Below, piece after piece: positions 9,228-17,741 of a DNA stretch of 64,000 nucleotides (position 1 is the stretch's first letter; each line of letters starts with the position of its first letter). The stretch is from the NCBI GenBank assembly GCA_964425915.1, contig CAYROO010000003.1:186001-250000 (forward strand), written 5' to 3'. Under the pieces are notes generated by a model. It worked only from the letters and a program-made list of their open reading frames with translations. It did not search any database and was not told where the DNA came from. The stretch comes from Polycyclovorans sp964425915 (GTDB lineage: Bacteria; Pseudomonadota; Gammaproteobacteria; Nevskiales; Nevskiaceae). The position numbers were made by a program, and so were the translations under genes.

Positions 9228-10883
9228 CTACTCCGTCCGCAACACCCGTGCCATCCCGATACCCCGCGGATCAGAGGCGGCGCGCACCCCGGTCGCTTCC
9301 GAGGACACCGCCTGCATGTCGCCATAGCGACGCGCCACATCCTGAATCGCATGACCCTTGGCCTCCAGCGTGGCGCGCTGCGCCGGCGCCAGACCCTCGG
9401 GCTCCACCTCGACGACATCGGGCAGGTACTGGTGATGGAAGCGCCCGGCCGACACCACCTGTGAGACATCACCACCGCCCAGCCAGCTCAGCATGCCCAG
9501 CGCCACCATGGTGATGATGCGACTGCCGCCGGGCGTGCCGAGAATCAATAGGCCGCGCGGCGACTCCACAAAGGTCGGCGTCATCGACGACAGCGGACGT
9601 TTGCCCGGCGCCAGCAGGTTGGGTTGCGAGCCAATCAGGCCGTAGACATTGCTGGCGGTGACGCTCATCGCGAAGTCATCCAGCTCATCGTTGAGGAGGA
9701 TCCCGGTGCCGGGGATCACCATGGCGGCGCCAAACGGGATATTGATGGACAGCGTGGCGGCCACCCGGTTGCCGTCGGCGTCGAGCACCGACAAATGGGT
9801 GGTGTTGTCCCCCTCGGGTGTCGGCACCGCCGGCGCCAGGGTGGCGCTGGGCGTCGCCTGCGTGGGATCGATCCCCGCCGCCATGCGCCGGGTGGTGGCA
9901 TGCGCAGTAAGTTGGCGCACCGGCACATGCACCTGGTCGGGATCGCCCAACCAGGCCGCGCGATCACGGTAGGCGCGACGCATGGCTTCCACCAGCAGAT
10001 GATGCCCCGCGTCCGACAGCGGCAACGCGACCCCGAGCGCTTCGAGCTGTCCGAAGATCTGCGCCAGCGCCACGCCGCCAGCGGATGGGGGTGGACTGGT
10101 GGTGATGCGCGCATCGCGGAAGTGGAACACCAGGGGTGCGCGTTCGCGCACGGCATAGTGCCGGAGGTCGGCCATCTGCCAATGGCCCCCGGCGGCACGC
10201 ACCCCCTCAACCAATCGTTGTGCGAAATCGCCGCTGTAGAACGCTGCCCGGCCCTCTGCGCCGAGCGCGGTCAGTAGGGCCGCGAGGTCCGGTTGCTGGA
10301 GACGCTCGCCGCTACGCGGCGCACGGCCATCGATGGCGAAGGTGGCCTTGGCGCCGTCCGTGAAACGGGGCCAGTGGGTGGCGAAGGCTTCGGCAAGGTC
10401 GGCGTCGACCACAAAGCCGTCCGCCGCCAGTCGCTGCGCCGGCGCCAGGCTGCGGGCCAGCGACAGCCGCCCATAGCGCTCGGCCAGATGGATCAATGCC
10501 GCCGGCTCGCCCGGAATGCCGGCGGCCAGGGCCCCATGCAGCGAGCGCGCCGGCACCGGCGTACCAGTCTCGTCCAGATAATGCTCTGGACGGGCGGCCA
10601 TCGGCGCGGTCTCGCGGCCATCGACGAACACGCTGTGATCGTCCGCCGCCCGGTGCACCAGCCAGAAGCCGCCACCGCCCAAACCGGACCCGGTGGGTTC
10701 GACCACCGCCAAGGCCGCCGATGCCGCCACCGCGGCGTCCATGGCATTGCCGCCAGCGGCCAGGATCTCGATGCAGGCTGCGGTGGCATCCGGGTGGGCC
10801 GTGGCACAGGCCGCCTCGCGCGCCTCGACGGCGGGCGCCAGCGCCAGCAGCAGCGCCGCTGCGATCCCGCCACGGCCGCGCAT
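9228..10883 (-). CDS. ggt: gamma-glutamyltransferase
   Basis: Periplasmic Ntn-hydrolase that cleaves glutathione and other gamma-glutamyl compounds. The precursor is 551 aa and starts with a signal peptide (MRGRGGIAAALLLALAPAVEA). ILAAGGNAMDAAVAASAALA and SGLGGGGFW are family motifs. Autocleavage is expected before Thr361 in DNTTHLSVLD, giving large and small subunits. Downstream FGAAMVIPGTGILLNDELDD and MTPTFVE..LGTPGGSRI fit the small subunit. The ATG at 10883 overlaps the TGA of the ferredoxin gene (ATGA), so the longer in-frame extension upstream is rejected. It is the last gene of rsmD-coaD-fdx-ggt. Confidence 0.94.
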   Translation of the reverse strand: MRGRGGIAAALLLALAPAVEAREAACATAHPDATAACIEILAAGGNAMDAAVAASAALAVVEPTGSGLGGGGFWLVHRAADDHSVFVDGRETAPMAARPEHYLDETGTPVPARSLHGALAAGIPGEPAALIHLAERYGRLSLARSLAPAQRLAADGFVVDADLAEAFATHWPRFTDGAKATFAIDGRAPRSGERLQQPDLAALLTALGAEGRAAFYSGDFAQRLVEGVRAAGGHWQMADLRHYAVRERAPLVFHFRDARITTSPPPSAGGVALAQIFGQLEALGVALPLSDAGHHLLVEAMRRAYRDRAAWLGDPDQVHVPVRQLTAHATTRRMAAGIDPTQATPSATLAPAVPTPEGDNTTHLSVLDADGNRVAATLSINIPFGAAMVIPGTGILLNDELDDFAMSVTASNVYGLIGSQPNLLAPGKRPLSSMTPTFVESPRGLLILGTPGGSRIITMVALGMLSWLGGGDVSQVVSAGRFHHQYLPDVVEVEPEGLAPAQRATLEAKGHAIQDVARRYGDMQAVSSEATGVRAASDPRGIGMARVLRTE

Positions 10884-11143
10884 CACGCCGGCCCCAACAC
10901 GCGGATCAGGCCTTCGTACTTGGCCTGCAACTGCGCCCGGGTCTCGCGGTGATCGGGGTCCAAGGGGATGCAGTCCACCGGGCACACCTGCTGACACTGT
11001 GGCGTCTCGAAGTGCCCGACACATTCGGTGCACAGGGCCGGATCGATCTCGTAGATCTCCAAGCCCTGATAGATGGCGTGGTTGGGACACACCGGCTCGC
11101 AGACGTCGCAGTTGATGCAGTCGTGAGTAATCTTGAGGGACAT
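10883..11143 (-). CDS. YfhL-type 2[4Fe-4S] ferredoxin
   Basis: Small electron carrier of 86 aa with two iron-sulfur motifs: CINCDVCEPVCP near residues 9-20, and C(2)C...C(3)CP spanning CTECVGHFETPQCQQVCP near 38-55. The insertion between Cys residues in the second motif and the acidic C-terminal helix match the YfhL/FdxA-like subgroup. It lies 9 bp after coaD and overlaps ggt, inside the rsmD-coaD-fdx-ggt operon. The redox partner is unknown. Confidence 0.93.
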   Translation of the reverse strand: MSLKITHDCINCDVCEPVCPNHAIYQGLEIYEIDPALCTECVGHFETPQCQQVCPVDCIPLDPDHRETRAQLQAKYEGLIRVLGPA

Positions 11144-11152
11144 GCCCCCAGT

Positions 11153-11674
11153 CTAACGCCGTCGCGTTCGCCGGGCCGGCGCCGCCTTGGACTCGCGACC
11201 AAACCGCTCCAGCAGCGGCTTGATGACCGGCTTCGGCACCAGCTTTTCCACCGGTGCGCCCAGGCCCGCAAGCTCGCGGACCAGGCTGGAGGACAGATGA
11301 GCAAACTCGGGGCTGGGGGCCAACATCACCGTATCCAACTGGGGGTAGAGATCGCGATTCATCACGGCCATCTGCTTCTCGTAGTCGACATCGCCGACCG
11401 TACGGACACCGCGCACCAGCACGTTGACCTGATGCTCGCGGGCGAAGTCCACCACCAGGCCGGTGAAGCCCTTCACCTCAACGTTCGGCAGGTCGGCCAC
11501 GCAGGCCTCGATCAGCGCCACCCGCTCTTCCAGGTTGAACCGCGGGTTCTTCGCCGGATTAAGCCCGACGGCGATGATCAGCTTGGGAAACATGCGTGCG
11601 GCGCGATGCATGATGTCGTTGTGCCCCAGCGTAATGGGGTCGAAGGTGCCGGAGTAGGCAGCGACAATTTTCAT
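11153..11674 (-). CDS. coaD: phosphopantetheine adenylyltransferase
   Basis: Fourth enzyme of coenzyme A synthesis, which adenylylates 4'-phosphopantetheine to dephospho-CoA. The 173-aa protein starts MKIVAAYSGTFDPITLGH, containing the nucleotidyltransferase T/HxGH motif. LVRGVRTVGDVDYEKQMA and EFAHLSSSLVREL are further signatures. A basic tail (about 160-173, rich in Arg and Ala) extends slightly past the usual 160 residues. The ATG at 11674 overlaps the rsmD stop (ATGA), which fixes the start. Confidence 0.96.
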   Translation of the reverse strand: MKIVAAYSGTFDPITLGHNDIMHRAARMFPKLIIAVGLNPAKNPRFNLEERVALIEACVADLPNVEVKGFTGLVVDFAREHQVNVLVRGVRTVGDVDYEKQMAVMNRDLYPQLDTVMLAPSPEFAHLSSSLVRELAGLGAPVEKLVPKPVIKPLLERFGRESKAAPARRTRRR

Positions 11675-12246
11675 GCGGAGGCAGCTCCAGTCGGCTCGTA
11701 GATGGCGAGCGCAAAGCATACCTGCCCGGCCTGCTTCTCGCGGTGCAGGCGAAACCCTTCGGGCAATGCCGGCGCATGCCCCAACGGCCATTCGAGATAC
11801 ACGTAGGCGCCCGGCGCCAGACATTTCGGCAGGTCCACCAGCGCGCGCGCCAGCGTGTCGCCGCCATAGGGGGGATCGAGGAACACCACATGAAAACGGT
11901 GCCAGGTCTGCTCGATGAAATACAGCGCATCGAGTGTGGTGACGTCGGTATTGTCGGCCTTCAGCAGGCGACAGGCGTCGCGGATCATCGATGCCTGCGC
12001 GGCACCACTCTCGACAAACGTGACATGCGCAGCGCCCCGCGAGACCGCCTCCAGGCCGAGCGCACCGGAGCCGGCGAACAGGTCCAGACAACGGGCGCCA
12101 TGGATGACCGGCGCCAGCCAGTCGAACAGCGTCTGCCGCACACGGTCCGGCGTTGGCCGCACACCGGTGCTGGCATCAAAGGAGATCTGACGCGAGCGGT
12201 GTGTGCCGCCGATGATGCGCAGGGTGCCGAGCGGTCGTTTTGCCAT
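11671..12246 (-). CDS. rsmD: 16S rRNA (guanine(966)-N(2))-methyltransferase
   Basis: Class I SAM-dependent methyltransferase of 191 aa that modifies G966 of 16S rRNA. GTLRIIGGTHRSRQI at the start, RPTPDRVRQTLFDWL, the SAM loop DLFAGSGALGLEAVSRGA and the catalytic FLDPPYGGD are all diagnostic. It is the first gene of the rsmD-coaD-fdx-ggt run. The upstream 50 bp to the next gene shows no clear promoter. Confidence 0.96.
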   Translation of the reverse strand: MAKRPLGTLRIIGGTHRSRQISFDASTGVRPTPDRVRQTLFDWLAPVIHGARCLDLFAGSGALGLEAVSRGAAHVTFVESGAAQASMIRDACRLLKADNTDVTTLDALYFIEQTWHRFHVVFLDPPYGGDTLARALVDLPKCLAPGAYVYLEWPLGHAPALPEGFRLHREKQAGQVCFALAIYEPTGAASA

Positions 12247-12297
12247 GGCCGGAGCATACGCAGTGGGCGCCCTCAGCGGAAAGCCCCGCGACGTTCC

Positions 12298-13212
12298 TCA
12301 ACCCTTGAAGGTGGAGAGCCCGGCATCGCCGAAGGGGTCGTCGCGCTCACGCACCGCCTGGCGAAATCCCGCTTCGGCGGCGCGCTGTTGGAACGCGTAG
12401 CCTTCGGCGGTATGGCGGGTGATGCCGTCGAACACCGTGCCCAGCAGCTGGGTGGAGTGCAGCCCTTGCTGCATCACCGACTGATTGAGCAGCAGCTTCA
12501 TCATCACCAACTGGTTGATCGGCATCTGCGCAATGCGCGCCAACAGGATCTCGAAGCGCTCATCGAGCTGGTCCGGCGGCGCCGACTCGATGGCGAGCCC
12601 CCATTCCTGCGCTTCCCGACCGGACAGGCAGTCGCCGGTGAACAGCAGCCGTTTGGCCTTCTCCAGCCCGATCCGATGGAACCACAGCGAGGTGGTCGGC
12701 GAACCCCAGACCCGAGCCGGCGGGTAGCCGATCTTGGCGTCATCTGCGATCACCAGCAGGTCGGAACACAGCGCCATGTCGGTGCCCCCCGCGACACAGA
12801 AGCCATGCACCTTGCACACCACCGGCTTATCGCTGTGAAACAGGCTCATGAAACCCTTGACGTTACGACTCATCATGGCGTAGTCGACCATCGGGTCCCA
12901 CACCGCGCCGGGTGCATGGTTGCGCATCTGCACCGCCGGATCGAGCACCGATCCGGCCGGACGATCTGCACTCGGCGTGCCCAGCTGCAGGGTCTCGGCA
13001 CTGTCGACCAGGTCGTACCCGCCGCAGAACCCGCTGCCATTGCCGGACAGCGCAAGCACGTGCACCGCCGGATCGAGATTGGCGCGTTCCACGCAGGCCG
13101 CCAATTCCCGCGGCAGCTCCAGGGTGATGCCATTGCCGCGTGCAGGGCGGTTCAGGGTGATGCGCGCGATGCGCCCCGTCACGTCGTAGGTCAGGGTGGT
13201 GAGGCTGTCCAT
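12298..13212 (-). CDS. enoyl-CoA hydratase/isomerase family protein (crotonase fold)
   Basis: Crotonase-family protein of 304 aa. ARITLNRPARGNGITLELP and GSGFCGGYDL mark the CoA-binding and oxyanion-hole region, and VHGFCVAGGTDMALCSDLLV the second. The usual active-site Glu after GG is replaced here (GGTDMA), so activity may not be a standard hydration. It starts 1 bp after the stop of the upstream crotonase gene, and the two form an operon divergent from a PaaX-like regulator. Substrate is unknown; an acyl-CoA in aromatic or fatty acid breakdown is inferred from context. Confidence 0.88.
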   Translation of the reverse strand: MDSLTTLTYDVTGRIARITLNRPARGNGITLELPRELAACVERANLDPAVHVLALSGNGSGFCGGYDLVDSAETLQLGTPSADRPAGSVLDPAVQMRNHAPGAVWDPMVDYAMMSRNVKGFMSLFHSDKPVVCKVHGFCVAGGTDMALCSDLLVIADDAKIGYPPARVWGSPTTSLWFHRIGLEKAKRLLFTGDCLSGREAQEWGLAIESAPPDQLDERFEILLARIAQMPINQLVMMKLLLNQSVMQQGLHSTQLLGTVFDGITRHTAEGYAFQQRAAEAGFRQAVRERDDPFGDAGLSTFKG

Positions 13213-13213
13213 C

Positions 13214-14029
13214 TCAGGTCTCCGCCGAGGCGTCGTCGAATTGGCCGTGACGACCGAGCCCATCACGAAAGCGGCTGGCGCCTGCGACGGTCTCGCCGGA
13301 CTGCAGGGTGACCATGCCTTGTTGGAATTCATGGGCCAGCGCGGCGGCCTCGTCCTGCCCCCACTGGTGGTAGGCGCTACGGCGATCGCCGCGCAAGCAG
13401 GTCTGTGGGAAGGCCGCCAGCTGATGAGCCAGCGCCAGTGCTGTAGCGCGGGCCTCACCGGCCGCGACCACCCGGTTGGCGAGCCCCATCTGCAAGGCCT
13501 CATCAGCGGTCACCGGACGCCCGGTGAGGATGAGATCCATCGCCCGGCTCATGCCGATCAGACGCGGCAGCCGCACCGTACCGCCATCAATGAGCGGGAC
13601 CCCAAATCGACGGCAGAACACCCCAAACACGGCCGTCTCGTCGGCCACGCGCAGATCACACCAGGCGGCCAGTTCAAGACCGCCCGCCACGCAGTAGCCC
13701 TGCACCGCGGCGATCACCGGCTTGTCCAGCGCCATTCGGCTGGGCCCCATCGGGCCATCGCCCTGGGGCTGCAGCCGGTTGGCGCGCGCCGGGTCACCAC
13801 TGGCGACGGCCTTGAGGTCCGCGCCGGCGCAGAAGTGGGCACCGGCACCGGTCAGCACCGCCACCGACGCACCCTCATCGGCCTCGAAGGCGCGAAACGC
13901 TTCGGCCAGGGCAGCCGCGGTCGGTCCATCGACCGCGTTGCGCACCTGCGGCCGGTTGATCTCGATCTGCCACACGGGGCGACCCGGCGTGACCTGCACC
14001 AAGGGAGTGGAAGACATGGATGAACTCAT
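13214..14029 (-). CDS. enoyl-CoA hydratase/isomerase family protein (crotonase fold)
   Basis: Crotonase-fold protein of about 271 aa. VWQIEINRPQVRNAVDGPTA, GAGAHFCAGADLKA and GYCVAGGLELAAWCDLRVA are the family's signature blocks. One conserved Glu (GGLELA) is kept. LPRLIGMSRAMDLILTGRPV follows as usual. The start is uncertain: in-frame ATGs at 14029 and 14017 both lack a good ribosome site. It is the first gene of a two-gene crotonase operon and faces the PaaX-like gene across a 72-bp AT-rich gap, so regulation by that protein is likely. Confidence 0.9.
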   Translation of the reverse strand: MSSSMSSTPLVQVTPGRPVWQIEINRPQVRNAVDGPTAAALAEAFRAFEADEGASVAVLTGAGAHFCAGADLKAVASGDPARANRLQPQGDGPMGPSRMALDKPVIAAVQGYCVAGGLELAAWCDLRVADETAVFGVFCRRFGVPLIDGGTVRLPRLIGMSRAMDLILTGRPVTADEALQMGLANRVVAAGEARATALALAHQLAAFPQTCLRGDRRSAYHQWGQDEAAALAHEFQQGMVTLQSGETVAGASRFRDGLGRHGQFDDASAET

Positions 14030-14101
14030 TACCAATATTGCGATTACTTATACAGTGGTTGTAACATTACGTCTATCGATTCGCTTTAATACGACCATGT
14101 A
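14030..14101. promoter_or_regulatory. divergent promoter region, crotonase operon / PaaX-like gene
   Basis: This 72-bp gap is clearly AT-richer than its surroundings and separates two divergent starts, so both promoters and any operator for the PaaX-like protein should lie here. TTTAAT at 14085-14090 is a possible -10 for the rightward gene, but no well-spaced -35 is evident. GTTGTAAC near 14058-14065 and nearby TAAT-rich words could form an operator. No single palindrome stands out. Confidence 0.45.
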
Positions 14102-14902
14102 ATGAAAACCACCCCCCGTCGCCTGGTGCTGGACTTGCTGCTGGCCACCGAAGGCCAGGCGCTGTCGGCGCGTGATGCCATCGCCGCCTGTGGCCTGTTC
14201 GGCCACCGCGAGAGCAGCGTGCGGGTGAGCCTGGCGCGACTGTCGGCGGACGGCCTCATTGAAGGCACCGAACGGGGTTGGTACCAACTCAGCGCCCGTG
14301 CCCACGAGCTGGCCGACGACGTCGCCACCTGGCGCACCGCCGAGCAGCGGACCCGGCCCTGGGATGGTGAGCGCCATCTGCTGATTCATCTGGATCCCCG
14401 GGCCGGCGCCGACCGCGGCGCGCGGCGGCGGCGCCAGCGGGCACTGGACATGCTGGGCTTTCGGCCCTTGCACGACACGCTGCAGGTGCGCCCAGACAAC
14501 CTCAGCGAGTCACCGCCGACCGTACAGCGCCGGTTGACCGGACTGGGGCTGGAGGACAGCGCCATCCTCTGCGTGGCACAGGCTTTCGACCCCACCGTGG
14601 TGGCACGCATCCGCACCCTCTGGGATGGCGAGGCGCTCAGCCAGCGGTATCGGGAACTGAACAGCACCCTGCAGGCGTGGATGCGCCGCGCCCCACGGCT
14701 CGACCTCGAAATGGCCGCCCGCGAAGCCTTCCTGCTGGGCAGCGAAGGCATCCGCCAAATCGTCTTCGACCCGCGCCTGCCGGCGCAGTGGGTGGATATC
14801 GATGCGCGGCAGGCCCTGGTGAAGACCGTCCACCAATTTGACCGCTTCGGCCACGGCATCTGGCGCCGTTGGATCGAGGCCCAGCACCCCAGCGCCCCAT
14901 AG
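14102..14902 (+). CDS. PaaX-like transcriptional regulator
   Basis: Repressor-type protein of 266 aa. The N-terminal winged helix (LVLDLLLATEG..LSARDAI, then HRESSVRVSLARLSADGLI) is followed by a central domain with ERHLLIHL and a C-terminal region with WDGEALSQRYREL and AREAFLLGSEGIRQIVFDP. This layout matches PaaX, which binds phenylacetyl-CoA and represses phenylacetate degradation. No paa ring-epoxidation genes are present, so the local target is probably the divergent crotonase pair and the inducer an acyl-CoA. The fatty acid desaturase starts 27 bp downstream. Confidence 0.85.
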   Translation: MKTTPRRLVLDLLLATEGQALSARDAIAACGLFGHRESSVRVSLARLSADGLIEGTERGWYQLSARAHELADDVATWRTAEQRTRPWDGERHLLIHLDPRAGADRGARRRRQRALDMLGFRPLHDTLQVRPDNLSESPPTVQRRLTGLGLEDSAILCVAQAFDPTVVARIRTLWDGEALSQRYRELNSTLQAWMRRAPRLDLEMAAREAFLLGSEGIRQIVFDPRLPAQWVDIDARQALVKTVHQFDRFGHGIWRRWIEAQHPSAP

Positions 14903-14929
14903 GGCGCCCAAACCACCCCCGGAGTCCCC

Positions 14930-15877
14930 ATGGCCCGCGCACTGCTCTCCCCCGACGAAATCCGCCGCTTCACAGCCCGTTCAAACTGGATGGGGGCCTG
15001 GGCTGTGCTCAGCACCTGGGCGGTCATCGGGCTGAGCCTGGCCGTGCTGGCGCGGTGGCCGCATCCCCTGATCTTCGTCGCCGTGGTGGTGGTGCTGGGC
15101 GGGCGCCAACTGGCGCTGGCCATCCTGGCCCATGAGGCGGCCCACCGGACGCTGTTCCAGCATCGCGGCCTCAACGACTGGGCGGGGGACTGGCTGGCCG
15201 CCCGTTGGATCTGGAACGACGTGCCGCGCTACCGCCAGCATCACCTGCAGCATCATCAACATACCGGGCAGCCGGGCGATCCTGATCTCAGCCTGGTGAA
15301 GCCGTTTCCCACCACCCGCCGCAGCCTGCTGAAGAAGATCTTGCGGGATCTGTCCGGGATCACCGGACTGCGGCGGATCGCGGCCCAGCTGCTGATCGAT
15401 ATCGGGGTGTTCGAGTACACCGTCGCTGCCACCGTGACGCGGCGACCCCGCAACGGCCGCCGTATTCGCGACTACGCCGCCGAGGGGGCGCGCAACCTGG
15501 CGGGTGTGTTCCTGCTCAACTTGGCCCTGCTGAGCAGCCTCGCGCTACTCGGACATGCCTGGCTGTTCAGCGCCTGGGCCGTGGCCTACCTCACCACCTT
15601 CAGCCTGTTCATCCGCCTGCGCTCGATTGCCGAGCACGCCTGCATGGAGCAAAGCGCCGATCCGCTGCGCAACACGCGCACCACCCGCGCTGGCCTGCTG
15701 GCCCGCCTGACCGTGGCGCCGTTCAACGTCAACTATCACCTTGAGCATCATCTGCTGGCCGCAGTCCCCTGGTTCCGCCTGCCGGCGCTGCACGCGCTGT
15801 TGCGCCAGCGCCATGGGGTGCGGGCGGCCCCCAGCTACGGTGCGGTGCTACGCCAGGCCAGTGCCGCCAAGGCGTGA
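14930..15877 (+). CDS. membrane fatty acid desaturase
   Basis: Di-iron membrane desaturase/hydroxylase of 315 aa. The three histidine boxes are HEAAH (residues 68-72), HHLQHHQHTG (about 104-113) and HLEHHLLAA (about 272-280). Hydrophobic segments before box 1, and between boxes 2 and 3 (about 180-220), fit the usual four-helix topology. A GGAG ribosome site precedes the ATG. It follows the PaaX-like gene by 27 bp and ends just before a terminator. Position and substrate specificity cannot be read from sequence; lipid acyl chains are most likely. Confidence 0.9.
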   Translation: MARALLSPDEIRRFTARSNWMGAWAVLSTWAVIGLSLAVLARWPHPLIFVAVVVVLGGRQLALAILAHEAAHRTLFQHRGLNDWAGDWLAARWIWNDVPRYRQHHLQHHQHTGQPGDPDLSLVKPFPTTRRSLLKKILRDLSGITGLRRIAAQLLIDIGVFEYTVAATVTRRPRNGRRIRDYAAEGARNLAGVFLLNLALLSSLALLGHAWLFSAWAVAYLTTFSLFIRLRSIAEHACMEQSADPLRNTRTTRAGLLARLTVAPFNVNYHLEHHLLAAVPWFRLPALHALLRQRHGVRAAPSYGAVLRQASAAKA

Positions 15878-15890
15878 GGCCAGCCGACAC

Positions 15891-15920
15891 AAAAAAGCCC
15901 CGCCGTAGCGGGGCTTTGTT
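15891..15920. terminator. bidirectional rho-independent terminator (desaturase / adk)
   Basis: A 7-bp GC stem (GCCCCGC at 15897-15903, GCGGGGC at 15908-15914) with a CGTA loop has six A before it and TTTGTT after it. It can therefore stop transcription from both convergent genes, the desaturase on + and adk on -. Confidence 0.88.
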
Positions 15921-15934
15921 ATGAGATCGATCGC

Positions 15935-16501
15935 TCAGCCGCCAAGCACGGCGGTGATGCGCGCGAAGATGGCGTCCATGGAGCCCACCCCTTCCACGGT
16001 CTGCACCTTGCCCTGCGCCTGGTAGTAGTCCAGCAGCGGCGCGGTCTCGGCGTTGTAGACCTCGATCCGCTTGCGAATGACGTCTTCCTTGTCATCGGCG
16101 CGGCCTTCAATCTTGGCGCGCTCCAGCAAGCGGCGCACGATCTCTTCGTCGGTCACATGCAGGTGCACCGCGTGGGTGATGCCGCTGTGGCCCATTTTCG
16201 CCAGCATGCCATCGAGCACCTCGGCCTGCGCGGTATTGCGGGGAAAGCCGTCCAGAATGAAGCCCTCGCGCGCATCCGCCTGCTGCAACCGCTCCTCGAC
16301 GATGCCGATGACGATCCGATTGTCGACCAGCTGCCCGGCATCCATCGCCGCCTTGGCCTGCTTGCCCAGTTCGGTGCCGGCAGCCACCGCCGCACGCAGA
16401 GCGTCGCCGGTGGAGATCTTGGGGATGCCGTATTGGGCCACCAGCCGCTCACCCTGGGTGCCCTTGCCTGAGCCGGGCGCACCCAGCAGTACGATCCTCA
16501 T
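15935..16501 (-). CDS. adk: adenylate kinase (short-lid type)
   Basis: Interconverts ATP + AMP and 2 ADP. The 188-aa protein has the P-loop LGAPGSGKGTQ at residues 6-16, PKISTGDALRAAV, GFILDGFPRNTAQAE with the AMP-binding region, and RRLLERAKIEGRADD followed directly by RKRIEVY. The LID is therefore the short form without the zinc or long insert of E. coli Adk (214 aa). The start at 16501 is set by the P-loop position; the longer in-frame extension upstream has no support. It is divergent from ppa across 252 bp and convergent with the desaturase. Confidence 0.96.
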   Translation of the reverse strand: MRIVLLGAPGSGKGTQGERLVAQYGIPKISTGDALRAAVAAGTELGKQAKAAMDAGQLVDNRIVIGIVEERLQQADAREGFILDGFPRNTAQAEVLDGMLAKMGHSGITHAVHLHVTDEEIVRRLLERAKIEGRADDKEDVIRKRIEVYNAETAPLLDYYQAQGKVQTVEGVGSMDAIFARITAVLGG

Positions 16502-16642
16502 GTACGTATCAACCTCTGAATGGATGAAGTGCGCCAGGGCACTCGGGCCCCGGGCGTCGCGTATTTCCCGGCGCAGTAACGCGCGGACCCCAACGGACGG
16601 CCCGGAACGGTAACGGTTGCCTGTTGACCCCGTCAATGCAGG

Positions 16643-16672
16643 ATGACGGCGAATCGACCATCGGCGTACACT
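16643..16672 (+). promoter_or_regulatory. possible ppa promoter
   Basis: ATGACG (16643-16648) and TACACT (16667-16672) are separated by 18 bp in the 252-bp gap between adk and ppa, about 80 bp before the ppa start. The match is moderate (four of six bases for the -35). I see nothing else recognisable in 16502-16753 apart from a ribosome site (AGGA) before ppa. Confidence 0.3.
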
Positions 16673-16753
16673 CCGGCCCCGTTTCGTCGCGGCCCGGGGT
16701 GAAGGACGGCCCGCCGCTGCGGCACTCCACTCCCGAATCTAGCGAGGATCAGC

Positions 16754-17284
16754 ATGGGTATCGAAGCACTGGGCCCCGGCGACAAGGCGCCCGAAGAATT
16801 CTACGTCGTCATCGAGATCCCGGCCTACGGGCCGCCGGTCAAGTATGAAGTCGACAAGGACACCGGCCTGCTGATGGTCGACCGCTTCATGAACGTGGCG
16901 ATGAGCTACCCCGCCAACTACGGTTTCGTTCCCAAGACCCTGGGCGGCGACGGCGACCCGGTGGATGTGCTGGTGATGACGCCGCACCCGATCGTTGCCG
17001 GCAGCGTGCTCAAGTGCCGCGCCGTGGCCGTGCTCGACACCACCGATGAGAAGGGCAGCGACGCCAAGCTGCTGGCGGTGCCGACCGACAAGGTCAGCAA
17101 CGGGGCCTACGACCACCTGCGCGATCTGGCCGATGTGCCGGAACGCACCAAGAACGAGATCCAGCACTTCTACGAGCGCTACAAGGATCTCGAAAAGGGC
17201 AAGTGGGTGAAGGTAGCCGGTTGGCGTGACGCCGCCGCTGCCCGCGCCGAGATCGAGGCCGGCATCAAGGCCTATCAGGGCTGA
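16754..17284 (+). CDS. ppa: inorganic pyrophosphatase (family I)
   Basis: Hydrolyses pyrophosphate to two phosphates in the cytosol. The 176-aa length and motifs are those of the hexameric bacterial enzyme: VIEIPAYGPPVKYEVDKD, MSYPANYGFVP and the metal-binding signature GDGDPVDVLVM, with further acidic ligands in the middle of the protein. An AGGA ribosome site precedes the ATG. A strong terminator follows 24 bp after the stop. Confidence 0.96.
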   Translation: MGIEALGPGDKAPEEFYVVIEIPAYGPPVKYEVDKDTGLLMVDRFMNVAMSYPANYGFVPKTLGGDGDPVDVLVMTPHPIVAGSVLKCRAVAVLDTTDEKGSDAKLLAVPTDKVSNGAYDHLRDLADVPERTKNEIQHFYERYKDLEKGKWVKVAGWRDAAAARAEIEAGIKAYQG

Positions 17285-17307
17285 TTCGGCCGCTGGATGG
17301 CCGCCAG

Positions 17308-17332
17308 AACGCCGCCTGCGGGCGGCGTTTTT
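17308..17332 (+). terminator. rho-independent terminator after ppa
   Basis: Nine-base arms AACGCCGCC (17308-17316) and GGCGGCGTT (17321-17329) around a TGCG loop are followed by a T run to 17332. It ends the ppa transcript. Confidence 0.92.
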
Positions 17333-17390
17333 GTTCGTCCCGCCCGTCACGATGCTAGGCTGACGCCAGACTCAGACGATGGAGCCCGAC

Positions 17391-17741
17391 ATGGATGCTC
17401 TTGAAACCGTGGATGCCGGCACCGAGCCGGAACGTAACACCCTGCTGGTGGCCTATGTGCTGCACGCTCTGGGCGCCTTTACCGGCGGTATCACCGCCAT
17501 CGCCGGGGTGATCGTCAATCATCTCAAGGTCAACGAGACCGACAGCACGTTCGTCCGCAGCCACCATCGCTGGCTGCTGCGCAGCTTCTGGTTCGGCGTG
17601 CTGTGGACCCTGGTGGCCTCGATCCTGGCCTTCATCGGCATTGGATTCCTGATCTATTTCGCGGTCGCCATCTGGTACATCTACCGGATCGTCCGCGGTT
17701 TCCTCGGCTACTCCGAACGCAAGCCGATGCCCATGGCATGA
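17391..17741 (+). CDS. small predicted membrane protein (COG3671-like)
   Basis: Membrane protein of about 116 aa with three hydrophobic segments (about 18-45, 65-80 and 83-100) in the order LLVAYVLHALGAFTGGITAI, a loop with FVRSHHRWLLRSFW, and IGIGFLIYFAVAIWYIYRIV. This pattern resembles uncharacterised COG3671/DUF4870-type proteins. The ATG at 17391 is preferred to one at 17379 because GGAG lies 7 bp before it. The stop overlaps the next start (ATGA). Function is unknown. Confidence 0.75.
   Translation: MDALETVDAGTEPERNTLLVAYVLHALGAFTGGITAIAGVIVNHLKVNETDSTFVRSHHRWLLRSFWFGVLWTLVASILAFIGIGFLIYFAVAIWYIYRIVRGFLGYSERKPMPMA

Noticed and set aside
10496..11701. Plus-strand frame of 401 codons
   Set aside because: Antisense to ggt, ferredoxin and coaD, all of which have clear family motifs; the product is Pro/Arg-rich without a domain.
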